A stretch of DNA of 64,000 nt from the NCBI RefSeq assembly GCF_001456115.1, contig NZ_CP013264.1, positions 2,064,501 through 2,128,500 of the forward strand, read 5' to 3'. Below, piece by piece: positions 1 through 9,420 of the stretch (position 1 is its first letter; each line of letters opens with the position of its first letter). The DNA comes from Sphingobium baderi. Its GTDB lineage: Bacteria > Pseudomonadota > Alphaproteobacteria > Sphingomonadales > Sphingomonadaceae. The notes beneath the pieces were generated by a model. That model ran no database searches, was not told the DNA's origin, and saw only the letters and a list, made by a program, of their open reading frames with translations. The position numbers and the translations under genes were made by a program.

Positions 1-3000
1 CGACTTCGTCCACGCCCAGCTTTTCGGCCAGCATGGCGATGCCGACCGCGCCGTCCAGCTTGAACAGGCCGGCGGTGCGATGGGCCAGATCCTCCGGCGC
101 GCCGAGCGAGAGAAGATGATCGGTGACGGCGGCGGTGCGGCGGATGGCTTCGCTGGTGAGGAGGTCGTCGACCTTGCTCGCCAGTTTGCCGACGCCTTTG
201 GCGAGCAGCTTCTGCCCCTCGTCCGGCAGCGTGCCGGTGGGGACGGAACGCAGGATGTCCGCGATCTGCGCCCGCATCCCGCCCGCGATATGGCCGAACA
301 GGGCGAGGCGGGCCGCTTCCGACATGTCCGCCGCGTCGATGTCGTCCCACAGCTTGTGGATGCCATAGAGCCGTTCCGCGATCAGGAAGGCGCTGGCAAG
401 GTCGCTCATCGAGCAGCCTTCTTCCTCCGCCAGTTCGAACGGGTGGATGAGGCCGAGGCGATTGACGATGCGGTTCGCGACCTTGGTGGCGATGATTTCC
501 TTTTTCAGGGCATGGGCGGCGATGGCGTCCGCCTCCTTCTTCTGCATCGCGGCGGGGAAGGCGGCCATCAGTTCGCCGCCCATGCTGGGATCGGTGGCAA
601 GATCGCCCTGTTCGATCGCATCCTGAAGCGCGAGCTTGGCGGTGGAGAGAAGGACGGCGAGTTCGGGGCGGGTGAGGCCCAGGCCGTCCTGACTGCGGCG
701 CAGAAGCTGGTCGTTCGCCGCCAGCCCCTCCACCTGCCGGTCGAGCCTGCCTGCTTCCTCGAAGGTTTCGATGAGGCGGACATAGCTGGCAAGGTCCGCC
801 GCGCCGCCGCTTTCCGCGATGGAAAGGCCCAGCACCTGAAGCCGGTTATCCTCCAGCACGATGTCGGCCACCGCGTCGGTCATGCTTTCCAGGAGGGTGT
901 TGCGCGCGTCGAAGGCGAGGCGGCCTTCGATCATCTCCTTGTTGAGCGCGATCTTGATGTTGACTTCATTGTCCGAGCAATCGACCCCCGCCGAATTGTC
1001 GATGAAGTCGGTGTTGATGCGTCCGCCGCGCAGGGAAAAGGCGATGCGCCCCGCCTGCGTGACACCCAGGTTGGCGCCTTCGCCCACGACCTTGACGCGC
1101 AGATCCTCGCCATTGACGCGCAGGTGATCGTTGGCGGGATCGCCGACATCGCCCTGGCTTTGCGCGGCCGCCTTCACATAGGTGCCGATGCCGCCGAACC
1201 AGAGCAGGTCGTTGGGGCTTTTGAGGATCGCGGAAATGAGCGCGGTCGGCTCCATTTCCGTGGCGGTGACGCCAAGGACGGCCTGCATTTCCGGGGTCAG
1301 GGGGATGCTCTTGAGCGAGCGGGGGAAAACGCCGCCGCCCTTCGAGATCAGCGCCTTGTCATAATCGTCCCAACTGGAGCGGGGGAGCTTGAAGAGGCGC
1401 TCGCGCTCCGCCCAGCTTTTCGCCGGGTCGGGATCGGGATCGATGAAGATGTGGCGGTGGTCGAAGGCGGCGACCAGGCGGATCGCCTTGCTGAGCAACA
1501 TGCCATTGCCGAACACGTCGCCCGACATGTCGCCGCAGCCCACGACCGTGACGGGATCGCTCTGCACGTCCACGCCCATTTCGGCGAAGTGGCGGCGCAC
1601 GCTGATCCATGCGCCGCGCGCGGTGATGCCCATCGCCTTGTGATCGTAACCATGGCTGCCGCCGCTGGCGAAAGCGTCGCCCAGCCAGAAATCATGTTCC
1701 AGCGCGATGGCGTTGGCGACGTCGGAGAAGGTCGCCGTGCCCTTGTCCGCCGCGACGACGAAATAAGGATCGTTGCCGTCATGGATGACGACCTGCGCGG
1801 GATGCTTGACCTTGCCCTTGACGATATTGTCGGTGACGGACAGCAGCGCGCGGATGAAGATGCGGTAGCTTTCCGTGCCCTCCGCCATCCATGCGTCGCG
1901 GTCGACCTGCGGATTGGGGAGTTGCTTGGGATAGAAGCCGCCCTTTGCCCCGGTCGGCACGATGACGGCGTTCTTGACGCGCTGCGCCTTCATGAGGCCG
2001 AGGACTTCGGTGCGGAAATCGTCGCGCCGGTCCGACCAGCGCAGCCCGCCGCGCGCGACCGGGCCGGCGCGCAGGTGGATGCCCTCCACGCGGGGGGAAT
2101 AGACCCAGATCTCACGCCATGGCAGCGGGGCGGGAAGGCCGGGAACCTGCGCGCTGTCGAGCTTGAAGGCGAGGGCTTCGGCGGAGGCGGGGGCGAAGAA
2201 ATTGGTCCGCAGGGTCGCGGTGATGACGGCGCGGAGCAGGCGCAACACGCGATCCTCGTCAATCGCGGTGACTTTTTCGAGGCCCTCGTCAATGGCGGCC
2301 TGCGCTTTGGCGGCGCGGGTTTCGCTGTCCTTGCCCGCCGGGTCGTGGAGCGCGGCGAAAAGTTCGACAAGCTGAAGCGCCACGTCCTTTTCGCGGCGCA
2401 GCGTATTGGCGACCGTCGCCCGGCCATAGGCCATGCCGGTCTGGCGTAGATAGCCGAACAGGGCGCGGAACAGCACGACCGCGCGCTGCGACAGGTCCGC
2501 CGTCACGATCAGTTCGTTCAATTGATCGTCTTCCGCCACGCCTTCCAGCACCTGCGCGATGGCTTCGGTCACGATGTCGGCGCGGGCGATCACCGCCTGG
2601 GCATCGCCGCCGCTGGGCAGTTCCAGCACGAAACGCTGGACATGGCCCAGCGCGCCGCCGTCGATTGGGGTCGTCATCTCGTCGATCACGCGGAAGCCGA
2701 AATTCTCGAAGGCGGGGACGACTTCGGAGAGCGCGATGGCGTCATGGCTGTACAGCTTGAGCCGCAGTCTTTCCGCCGCGTCTTCGGGATTGCGGTAGAT
2801 GCGGATCGACTTGTCGCCGGGGCCGGAAAGGCCGTGAATCAGGCGGATGTCGAGCGCCGCTTCCGCCGCGCCCGCGCCATTGCGATAGGCCATGGGGAAG
2901 CCAGGGGCGAAACGCTGGGCGAGGGCGGCGGCGCGGCCCGGCTCTTCGGTTTCGGCGAGTGATTCCTCGACGGCGGGAAGCCAGCCGCGCACCATCTTAC

Positions 3001-4336
3001 GCAGGCGTTCGTCAAGGGCCACGTCATCGGGCACCATGCCGCCGTCGCGCAGGTCGAGCGTGATGCGGAGCAGGGCGAGGCCCCCTTCCTCCAGCGCGAC
3101 CGACCAACTGAGCACCTGTCCTTTGGCAGCTTGCGACAGCATGTTCTGAATGGAAACGCGGCGGGAGGTGGACAGCTCCTCACGCGGGAGCCAGACAAAG
3201 GCATAGAGGTGGCGGGCCAGCGCGCTGGTGGCCAGAGCAAGCTTCGGACGCGGGCGGTCGGCCAGCGACATGAAGGTCAGCGCCAGCCGCTCCAGCGTTT
3301 CGCGGTCGAAGCCGATCAATATGTCATGAGGCAGGGCGATCAGCGCATGGACCAGCGTCTTGCCTGCATGGCCTACCGGATCGAAGCCGAATTTTTCCAT
3401 CAGCAGCGACAGGGCCGAGCGTAGCAGCGGCACCTTGTCCGGCGGCGCGGCAAGGGCGGAACTGGTCCACATGCCCGCATGGATGGACAGCGCCACCACA
3501 TCCTTGCCCTCCCGCACCGGCACGATGATGAGGTCGAGCAGCACATGGCGGTGCACGCGCGAAAGGATGTTGGATTTGATGATGAGGGGAACGCGCTTGC
3601 CCTCCTCGAACCAGGCGAAGGCGGCATCGCGGGAAGCGGGCGCGATCAGCGGCTTGTCGCGCAGGGCGCAGATGCCGACGCCGTCCCGCGCCTTGCCGTC
3701 GCGGTCGCATATCTCATGGCCGATCTGGGTGAAATGGCGGGCGAGGAACCAGCGCAGCAGCGCCGCCCCTTCCTCATCGGGGATGGCGTCGGCATCGGCC
3801 GCCATCGCTTCGCGCATCCGCGGCCAGTCCGTGACCGCGGCCCGCACGTCGGCTAGCGTGTCGTGCAGATCCTTTTCCAGCGCGCGGCGGACCTTCGCGT
3901 CAGCGCGATCCGCTTCGATATAGATCATCGATTCCCGGCGGGCGCCCGATGCCTCATCGTCCAGTATCGCCTTGAGCGCGCCTTTCGCGTCGCGGTTGAC
4001 CGACAAAATGGGATGGAGCAGGCGGTGGATGGTGATGTCCACCGCCGCCAGCGTGTTGGCGATGGAATCCACCAGAAAGGGCATGTCATCGTTGACAAGG
4101 GCGATCCGCATGAAGCGGCCCGACATGCTTTCGCCCAGCGTTTCGACGGCGATGGCGGCCTCCCCGGAGGCGCGATGGCTGGCGGTGCGGCCGAGGAAGG
4201 CGGCGGCGTCGGCCATGGCGGCTTCATCGAAACCCTCGCTTTCGCCCGGCAGCGCGCCGCGCGCCAGCGCGTCCTCCAGAGCTTGACGAATGGAAAGGTC
4301 GACTTCCTTGATCTTTGGCTCAGCCGCGGCCGTCAT
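1..4336 (-). CDS. gdhB: NAD-specific glutamate dehydrogenase (large type), partial
   Basis: This is the N-terminal 1,445 or so codons of a large (GDH_180 type) NAD-dependent glutamate dehydrogenase, which oxidatively deaminates glutamate to 2-oxoglutarate in the cytoplasm. The ATG at 4336 follows a good ribosome site (GAGGTG, 5 nt spacing). The reading frame stays open to the left edge, so the stop and C-terminus are outside the window. Recognisable family features include the N-terminal stretch VNDDMPFLVDSIANT near residue 80 and the absence of a small hexameric GDH layout. Full-length members are about 1,500-1,600 residues, so roughly 100 residues are missing. Long open frames on the opposite strand here are GC-rich shadows. 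The gene symbol is the usual one for this family but naming varies between genera. Confidence 0.88.
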   Translation of the reverse strand, partial: MTAAAEPKIKEVDLSIRQALEDALARGALPGESEGFDEAAMADAAAFLGRTASHRASGEAAIAVETLGESMSGRFMRIALVNDDMPFLVDSIANTLAAVDITIHRLLHPILSVNRDAKGALKAILDDEASGARRESMIYIEADRADAKVRRALEKDLHDTLADVRAAVTDWPRMREAMAADADAIPDEEGAALLRWFLARHFTQIGHEICDRDGKARDGVGICALRDKPLIAPASRDAAFAWFEEGKRVPLIIKSNILSRVHRHVLLDLIIVPVREGKDVVALSIHAGMWTSSALAAPPDKVPLLRSALSLLMEKFGFDPVGHAGKTLVHALIALPHDILIGFDRETLERLALTFMSLADRPRPKLALATSALARHLYAFVWLPREELSTSRRVSIQNMLSQAAKGQVLSWSVALEEGGLALLRITLDLRDGGMVPDDVALDERLRKMVRGWLPAVEESLAETEEPGRAAALAQRFAPGFPMAYRNGAGAAEAALDIRLIHGLSGPGDKSIRIYRNPEDAAERLRLKLYSHDAIALSEVVPAFENFGFRVIDEMTTPIDGGALGHVQRFVLELPSGGDAQAVIARADIVTEAIAQVLEGVAEDDQLNELIVTADLSQRAVVLFRALFGYLRQTGMAYGRATVANTLRREKDVALQLVELFAALHDPAGKDSETRAAKAQAAIDEGLEKVTAIDEDRVLRLLRAVITATLRTNFFAPASAEALAFKLDSAQVPGLPAPLPWREIWVYSPRVEGIHLRAGPVARGGLRWSDRRDDFRTEVLGLMKAQRVKNAVIVPTGAKGGFYPKQLPNPQVDRDAWMAEGTESYRIFIRALLSVTDNIVKGKVKHPAQVVIHDGNDPYFVVAADKGTATFSDVANAIALEHDFWLGDAFASGGSHGYDHKAMGITARGAWISVRRHFAEMGVDVQSDPVTVVGCGDMSGDVFGNGMLLSKAIRLVAAFDHRHIFIDPDPDPAKSWAERERLFKLPRSSWDDYDKALISKGGGVFPRSLKSIPLTPEMQAVLGVTATEMEPTALISAILKSPNDLLWFGGIGTYVKAAAQSQGDVGDPANDHLRVNGEDLRVKVVGEGANLGVTQAGRIAFSLRGGRINTDFIDNSAGVDCSDNEVNIKIALNKEMIEGRLAFDARNTLLESMTDAVADIVLEDNRLQVLGLSIAESGGAADLASYVRLIETFEEAGRLDRQVEGLAANDQLLRRSQDGLGLTRPELAVLLSTAKLALQDAIEQGDLATDPSMGGELMAAFPAAMQKKEADAIAAHALKKEIIATKVANRIVNRLGLIHPFELAEEEGCSMSDLASAFLIAERLYGIHKLWDDIDAADMSEAARLALFGHIAGGMRAQIADILRSVPTGTLPDEGQKLLAKGVGKLASKVDDLLTSEAIRRTAAVTDHLLSLGAPEDLAHRTAGLFKLDGAVGIAMLAEKLGVDEV

Positions 4337-4609
4337 GCGTTCACCTCATCCTCGCGGGATTTCCCGCTTCTTTTTCCAGAACGAAGGAGGCATGGATCGC
4401 GATCCGACTCCTCGGCTCGCAGGTCTATATGCGCCCGAGCGCGGTGCGGCTCAAGCGAGAATTGGAAATAAAGTTACCGATTTGCGTAATATTATGACGA
4501 GTTGCGGCCTGTGCGGTTTGACACAGCGAAGGGGCGCCGAGGCCGCTTCCTTCATGGGCGGCTTATAGGATGCAGGCCCCGTCATGTCCATGCACATGCG
4601 CGGGAAAGT

Positions 4610-5881
4610 TCATGGTGCGGCGGCGATCATCACCTTCCGGCCCAGCGACGATCCGCCCGGCAGCGCCGCTACGATCGCGAGCGAACCATCCTTTTCCCGG
4701 CGTGCCACGACCACGGCGAGGCCGTCATCATCCGTGGCGATCGCCTGTGGCGTGAGGGCGGGCGCGCGCTTTATCGCATGGCGCGCCAAGCCGCCGCGGT
4801 CGGGCTTTGCGGGCATTTCGGCGCGGCGGGCGGCGCGGATGTCGCGCACCAGTGCCTTCAGCCCGCCATCATAAGCGGCGAGATGATCGGCCAGCGTCCC
4901 CATGCCCAGCCCCAGCACGCAGCCATGGTCGAGCGCCGCCGCATATTCGGTGATGCGCGTCTTGTCATAAGTGGCGCCGAAGATGAGCTTGACGACGGCG
5001 GTCATCGGGCTGCGCGCCTGCACCTTTATGCCTGCATCGGTGAGCAGTTCCGCATAATCTTCCGGCGATTCCCGTGCGGCCAGGGCGAAATCATAGGCAA
5101 GGCCAATGGCATGATAGAGGGCGCCATGGCTGCGCGCTTCGCTGCCGCGCGCCTGCTCCGCGCCATCGCGGGCGGCGGCCAGCCAGTCGGCCAGCGGGGC
5201 GTCGGCATCGGGAACCGGCATGTCGATCATGTCCGAAGCGGTCAGGTCAAGCACCGAAGGATCGGCCATGGCTGCGTCGTCGCGGGCAAAATCGTTCAGG
5301 GAAAGGCCCAGCGCCTCGCCAACCTCCCGCTCCAGCGCATCGGTTTCCTCCCGGCTGGCGACCTCTTTCCAGTTGATGACGCCGAACACGAAGTCGATCG
5401 TCTCGTCATCGGAGGAAAAGGGCATCAATATGCCGCGGTAAAGCAGTTCCGCGCCGCGCTGGTTCACGAATTCGGCTTCGAAGCCGATGGGCGCGGCATT
5501 GGCGATGATCTGGAGATAATGGTCCGTCAGGCGCGACAGCAACGAGCGGGCCGGCACATCGTCGACGTGACTGATCGGCCCGCCGATCTCACATTCCCGA
5601 CGCAGGGCCGTGCCCATATAGATAACCCCTGGGTTATCGACACCGGCGCTGAAGTCCAGCAATACGCTGTAGGGGCCGAAATCCTCAAGCTGTTCGGGCT
5701 GAAGATCCTCGATCGACGGCAAGGCGCGGTCGCCCAGCAGCGACGCCCAATAATTATAGGCGCGGACCTGCATCCGCCGTTCATTGGTGATAACAGCATG
5801 CGGGCTTTCGATCGCGGCATCGTCGGCGTAATCGAAATCATCCTGATCGCCGTCGATATCATGTCCCCGCAGAGTGTCCAT
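4610..5881 (-). CDS. PAS-domain (PAS_5-like) protein
   Basis: A 423-residue soluble protein. Residues about 35-175 resemble the PAS_5 family: RAYNYWASLLGDRALPS, then a LLDF/IYMG sensor-like stretch and the closing strands FGVINW. The rest (about 180-423) is acidic and alanine-rich without a domain I recognise. No transmembrane segment and no kinase or GGDEF output domain is visible, so the ligand and output are unknown. It starts at ATG 5881 and ends 273 bases before the glutamate dehydrogenase start, on the same strand, so co-transcription is possible. PAS_5 proteins are common in alphaproteobacteria and often uncharacterised. Confidence 0.7.
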   Translation of the reverse strand: MDTLRGHDIDGDQDDFDYADDAAIESPHAVITNERRMQVRAYNYWASLLGDRALPSIEDLQPEQLEDFGPYSVLLDFSAGVDNPGVIYMGTALRRECEIGGPISHVDDVPARSLLSRLTDHYLQIIANAAPIGFEAEFVNQRGAELLYRGILMPFSSDDETIDFVFGVINWKEVASREETDALEREVGEALGLSLNDFARDDAAMADPSVLDLTASDMIDMPVPDADAPLADWLAAARDGAEQARGSEARSHGALYHAIGLAYDFALAARESPEDYAELLTDAGIKVQARSPMTAVVKLIFGATYDKTRITEYAAALDHGCVLGLGMGTLADHLAAYDGGLKALVRDIRAARRAEMPAKPDRGGLARHAIKRAPALTPQAIATDDDGLAVVVARREKDGSLAIVAALPGGSSLGRKVMIAAAP

Positions 5882-6048
5882 CCGATCGATCCTTGAACCA
5901 AAGCAAATCTTTGGGCCCCACAGTGGCAGCAGATGGTAAATGCCCGGTAAAGAACGCCGCGTAAGACGAGAAAGCGCGCGAATGAGGGGAAGAAGCGAAA
6001 ATGTCCGCTTGTCCTTCGCCCAAACCGCTGTTATTTGCCCGCCCCGAT

Positions 6049-6124
6049 GCCGCTTTAGCTCAGTTGGTAGAGCATCGCATTCGTAATGCGAGGGTCACGT
6101 GTTCGAGTCACGTAAGCGGCACCA
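6049..6124 (+). tRNA. tRNA-Thr (CGT)
   Basis: The 76-nt cloverleaf has acceptor arms GCCGCTT/AAGCGGC, a D-arm with AGTTGGTAGA, the anticodon loop TTCGTAA (anticodon CGT, threonine), a T-loop TTCGAGT and an encoded CCA end. It is intact. The ICE recombinase gene runs into it from the right on the opposite strand, so this tRNA 3' end is the likely attachment site. Confidence 0.96.
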
Positions 6125-7777
6125 TTTCGGTCCAAAACCGCGAGTCCCTAGCACCGCCGCCTCTACGCCAGAGGCGGCGGTGAGGGTCCGCAGCAATTCG
6201 GTGCGGGTGCCAAGGATTCGCACGTCCGTCTTGCTATGGACTTCGACACGCTGAGCCACGGCCCGCACATGATTTCGGGCATAGGAACCATCATCATACC
6301 GGAGCTTCCGCTTCGCAGCCAACGCGAAGGCATGAAGGCTTTCGACCGTGATCTCCGGGCTGATCCGCTCGATGTGCGCGACCGCGCGCTCGGCATCGCC
6401 TCTCGCCTGGTCGCGGATGGCGGTCAGTTCCGCGATGCGCCCCTTGAGCGACGGATCGCCCATATCGACCAGTCCATTCTCGATCGCCTCGTAGAGCCGG
6501 GAGAGTTTGGTTTCGGCCTCGGTCGCCCGCCGTTCCATCTCGGCGACGTGCTGGCGGCGTTCGGTCACCCATTCCTCCCGCCGCGCGATAAGCTGGTCCA
6601 TCAACACCTCAAGCCGCGCAGGATCGAGCAGGCGCTTTTCGAGATGCTCGATCACCGCCTCGTTCAACTGGTCCATCGGGAGAGACACGCCTGGGCATCC
6701 GGTCTTCCCTTTCGTGGCCTTGGTGGCGCAGGTGTAATAGCGATATTCCAGCCCGCTCCGGCTGGTGCCGGTGCGCAATGTCATCGCGGCCCCGCAGCAC
6801 GCGCAGAAGCAGATGCCCGTCAATAGCGTCGTGCCGCCCACTGCACGCGGCGGCATCATCTTCGGGCTGCGCGCCTTCAAGGAGCGCTGCACGGCCTCGA
6901 ACTCTGCCACCGTGACGATCGGCGGCGTCTCCATGATCGCGTGCTCGGCCTCGGGCTTCCGACGCCCTTTCTTTGCATCATAGGTATTGAAGCGGTGCTG
7001 GCCGATATAAGTCGTCCGGGTGAGCACCTGATGCACCATGCCCTTGCCCCAGCGCCCGCCATAGCGGGTGCGGATATTGTTCTCATTGAGCCAGCAGGCG
7101 ATCGCCATGACCCCGATCGGCCCGCGTCCATCGACGCCTTCCAGCGCCAGACGGAAAATCCGGCGCACGGTCTCGGCATGGATCGGGTCGATTTCCAGCT
7201 TCTTCTTGATCTTCGCGCCGCGCCTCTCGGCTTCGACCACGCGGTAGCCGATCGGCGGGCGGGCGCCGTTCCAGAAACCCTGCCTCGCATTCTCGTTCAT
7301 CGCGCGCAGCGTATGCTTGGCGGTTTCCTTCGACTGATATTCGTCGAACAGCGTCATGATCCTGCGCATCATCTCGCTCGCCGGATCATCGCCGAGAACC
7401 TGCGTGATCGAGACAAGCTGCACACCATTCTTCGCCAGCTTGCGGACGTAGAACTCGAACTGGAACTGGTCGCGGAAGAAGCGCGAGAAGCTATGGACGA
7501 CGATCACGTCGAACGCGGGAGGCTTTTCCATCGCCGCGTCGATCATCGCCTGGAACGATGGGCGACGATCGTCGGTAGCCGTGTTGCCCGGCTCGACGAA
7601 CTCGGCCGCGACCTCCCAGCCTTTCGAGAGGCAATAGCCCTCAAGCTGGCGGCGCTGGTCGGGAATCGACAGATCATGCTCCGCCTGACGTGGGGTGGAA
7701 ACGCGCAGGTAGAGCGCGGCGCGGGCCGTGGCCACGAGCGGCGGCGTTTCGGTTTCGGCGTGAGCGACAGTCGCCAT
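6095..7777 (-). CDS. Large serine recombinase (ICE integrase)
   Basis: A 560-residue site-specific recombinase that would integrate and excise the ICE. The resolvase catalytic domain spans about residues 20-165, with the nucleophile in LYLRVS (Ser27) and the helix-lining motif HSFSRFFRD. It is followed by a recombinase domain (about 185-290), a zinc ribbon with paired cysteines (CFCACCG ... CATKATKGKTGCPG, about 325-375) and a coiled-coil stretch (about 400-470). It starts at ATG 7777 behind AAGGATG. The final 10 codons, encoding WCRLRDSNT and the stop, are the antisense of the tRNA-Thr 3' half. Integration at this tRNA therefore supplies the natural C-terminus. It is the outermost gene of the ICE. 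Confidence 0.93.
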   Translation of the reverse strand: MATVAHAETETPPLVATARAALYLRVSTPRQAEHDLSIPDQRRQLEGYCLSKGWEVAAEFVEPGNTATDDRRPSFQAMIDAAMEKPPAFDVIVVHSFSRFFRDQFQFEFYVRKLAKNGVQLVSITQVLGDDPASEMMRRIMTLFDEYQSKETAKHTLRAMNENARQGFWNGARPPIGYRVVEAERRGAKIKKKLEIDPIHAETVRRIFRLALEGVDGRGPIGVMAIACWLNENNIRTRYGGRWGKGMVHQVLTRTTYIGQHRFNTYDAKKGRRKPEAEHAIMETPPIVTVAEFEAVQRSLKARSPKMMPPRAVGGTTLLTGICFCACCGAAMTLRTGTSRSGLEYRYYTCATKATKGKTGCPGVSLPMDQLNEAVIEHLEKRLLDPARLEVLMDQLIARREEWVTERRQHVAEMERRATEAETKLSRLYEAIENGLVDMGDPSLKGRIAELTAIRDQARGDAERAVAHIERISPEITVESLHAFALAAKRKLRYDDGSYARNHVRAVAQRVEVHSKTDVRILGTRTELLRTLTAASGVEAAVLGTRGFGPKWCRLRDSNT

Positions 7778-7816
7778 GACAACATCCTTTCATCAACCAG
7801 CGGCCCACGACCGCGA

Positions 7817-8326
7817 TTACATCTTCTCCAGTCCCCGCACCGCCGACGACGCCAGCAGGAACAGCCGGTTCGGCTGCCGCGGGAAAGGCGTAAAGCCAAG
7901 TCCCTCGTAAAAGGCCGCCGCGCGTTCATCCTTGGCATCGACGACAATGGCCAGCACCGCCAGCGTCTCGGCGGCGCCGAGAATGCGCCGGATCGCATCC
8001 ACCGCCAGGACTTCACCGAAGCCCTTGCCGCGCATCCGAACGTCCCGCGCAAGGCGTCCGATCAGCGCCGCTGGATAACCACTTTCATAGCGCGGCAGCT
8101 TGCGGGCGATTTCGTCAGGAAGCTCGCCCAGCTCCAGCTTGAAGGCGCTCAGGCTGTAAAAACCGACAATGCCCATCTCCGAATCCGTGGCGACGAAGAC
8201 GCGCGCGACGTGACGGCGGTCATCCTGACCGGCGCGTCGCCGGAACCAGCCATCCAGATCGGCCTGCCCGCAAGAGAAGCGCGACCGATCATGGTGCTTG
8301 CCGAGGGCTTCGAAGACGATCGCCAA
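7817..8326 (-). CDS. GNAT-family toxin (TacT/AtaT-like)
   Basis: A 169-residue GCN5-type N-acetyltransferase of the kind that acetylates aminoacyl-tRNA and blocks translation when free of its antitoxin. The acetyl-CoA loop is seen in RDVRMRGKGFGEVL, and the family opening FSCGQADLDGWFRRRA is present. It begins with TTG at 8326, three bases after the stop of the DUF1778 antitoxin gene, and the two form one transcription unit. In this family acetyltransferase toxins are about 160-175 residues, so it is full length. It probably stabilises the ICE. The target tRNA cannot be told from sequence. Confidence 0.85.
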   Translation of the reverse strand: MAIVFEALGKHHDRSRFSCGQADLDGWFRRRAGQDDRRHVARVFVATDSEMGIVGFYSLSAFKLELGELPDEIARKLPRYESGYPAALIGRLARDVRMRGKGFGEVLAVDAIRRILGAAETLAVLAIVVDAKDERAAAFYEGLGFTPFPRQPNRLFLLASSAVRGLEKM

Positions 8327-8329
8327 TCG

Positions 8330-8620
8330 TCAGCCCACAAGATCGCGATGACGGCGCATGGCGGCGATCAGCCGCTCGGACGGCTCCGGCGGATTCATCA
8401 GCGCCTCGAAGAAGGCATCCCGATCCGCGCCGGACAGCACCAGGCGTTGATGCTCGTCGAGCACGCGACGCGCGCCTTCATAGGCGAGGTCTCCTGCCGT
8501 CAGGCCGGTGACGGCCGTCGCCTGCTGAATCAGGTCTTTGGCCGATGCGCTGACGCGCAGTTCGATCCGTTCGCGCTTCATCTCGCGCTCCGGTTTCCGG
8601 CGTTTTTGAAGGGCCGACAT
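8330..8620 (-). CDS. DUF1778-type antitoxin (TacA-like)
   Basis: A 96-residue partner of the GNAT toxin. The central IELRVSASAKDLIQQAT segment is the ribbon-helix-helix DNA-binding part typical of DUF1778 antitoxins, and the C-terminus (FFEALMNPPEPSERLIAAMRR) is the toxin-binding tail. I chose ATG 8620 because AAAGGAG lies 7 nt upstream and the product then matches family length; the frame itself is open further upstream. The stop is separated from the toxin start by a few bases. The complex is expected to repress its own promoter. Confidence 0.83.
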   Translation of the reverse strand: MSALQKRRKPEREMKRERIELRVSASAKDLIQQATAVTGLTAGDLAYEGARRVLDEHQRLVLSGADRDAFFEALMNPPEPSERLIAAMRRHRDLVG

Positions 8621-8736
8621 AGCTGATCTCCTTTGGAGAAAGATGTACGGCATAATACCGTGCCGGTCAATATCACCAGGGTTTGCCGGCCGTATCACCC
8701 GAGCGCAAAGACGCAGGACGCGAGACCCGATTTGCA

Positions 8737-8982
8737 TCACGGCAGCGTCCCGAACAGCGCGTCCAGTTCCTCGCGCAAGCCGCCTTCGATGACGCGCAGT
8801 TCGGCATCGCCGATGGGAACCTGCTCGGGCCAGTCGTCGGTGACGATGATCGGCGCGTTGGCGGTGTTGCCGCGCTTTGACGCGCGCGTCGGCGGCGGCT
8901 GCATGTAGTAATCGTGCAGGTCTTCCAGCCCTTGCGACCAGCCTCGGGGAGCGCGACGGCGGCGTTTTCGAGAGAGTACCAT
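8737..8982 (-). CDS. Small conserved ICE protein of unknown function
   Basis: An 81-residue soluble protein starting at ATG 8982. It has a basic N-terminus (RKRRRRAPRG), a tyrosine pair in LHDYY, and an acidic C-terminus (GDAELRVIEGGLREELDALFG). I do not recognise a named domain. A start at 9000 would add six residues. It is followed by the antitoxin gene after 116 bases, on the same strand. It looks coding because of its codon pattern and amphipathic C-terminal helix. Confidence 0.5.
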   Translation of the reverse strand: MVLSRKRRRRAPRGWSQGLEDLHDYYMQPPPTRASKRGNTANAPIIVTDDWPEQVPIGDAELRVIEGGLREELDALFGTLP

Positions 8983-9180
8983 GCACCCAAGCTGCCGCAC
9001 GTCCCGCGGGAATCCAGCAAAATCGCCATTTCACAAACGTCTGCCGGACCATGGCGGCGGTGGTGGGATTCGGCGCACGGCGGCGCGAGGCGGAAATAGC
9101 GAAGCGAAGCGTAGCAGAGATACGTGCTGACGGCGGGATCGCGGATGCGCCATATCTCCCGGTTTGCTATCCTTCGGTCC

Positions 9181-9420
9181 ATGGATTCGCGGACAGAGAT
9201 CGATACCGGCAGAATCGACGAGGCGGTGCTTGCTCTGTTGTGGCTCAATCTCGACGCCACCGGCACGGCCTGGAAGGGTTTCGACTGGAGCGCGATGAAT
9301 CGGCTGCATGAACGCGGGCTAATTTCCGATCCGGTGCGCAAGGCGAAGTCCGTCTGGCTGACCGATGAAGGCATGGCCGAGGCCGAGCGCCTGTTCTTCG
9401 AGCTGTTCTCCCCGCGCTGA
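9181..9420 (+). CDS. DUF6429 family protein
   Basis: A 79-residue protein (ATG 9181) with the DUF6429 pattern: IDEAVLALLWLNL, then AWKGFDWSAMNRLHERGLISDP and KAKSVWLTDEGMAEAERLFFELF. The fold is probably a small winged helix (inference from the helix-helix-hairpin pattern), but no function is established that I know of. The gene is divergent from the small protein ending at 8737, with about 200 bases between them. Nothing else is in the same transcription unit. Confidence 0.68.
   Translation: MDSRTEIDTGRIDEAVLALLWLNLDATGTAWKGFDWSAMNRLHERGLISDPVRKAKSVWLTDEGMAEAERLFFELFSPR

Noticed and set aside
80..2449. A 789-codon open frame on the plus strand
   Set aside because: It is antisense to the glutamate dehydrogenase gene. 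Its sequence is Asp/Arg/Gly/His-rich, as expected of a GC-rich complementary frame, and has no domain.
4502..5896. A 464-codon plus-strand frame
   Set aside because: It is antisense to the PAS-domain gene, which has recognisable sequence on the minus strand.
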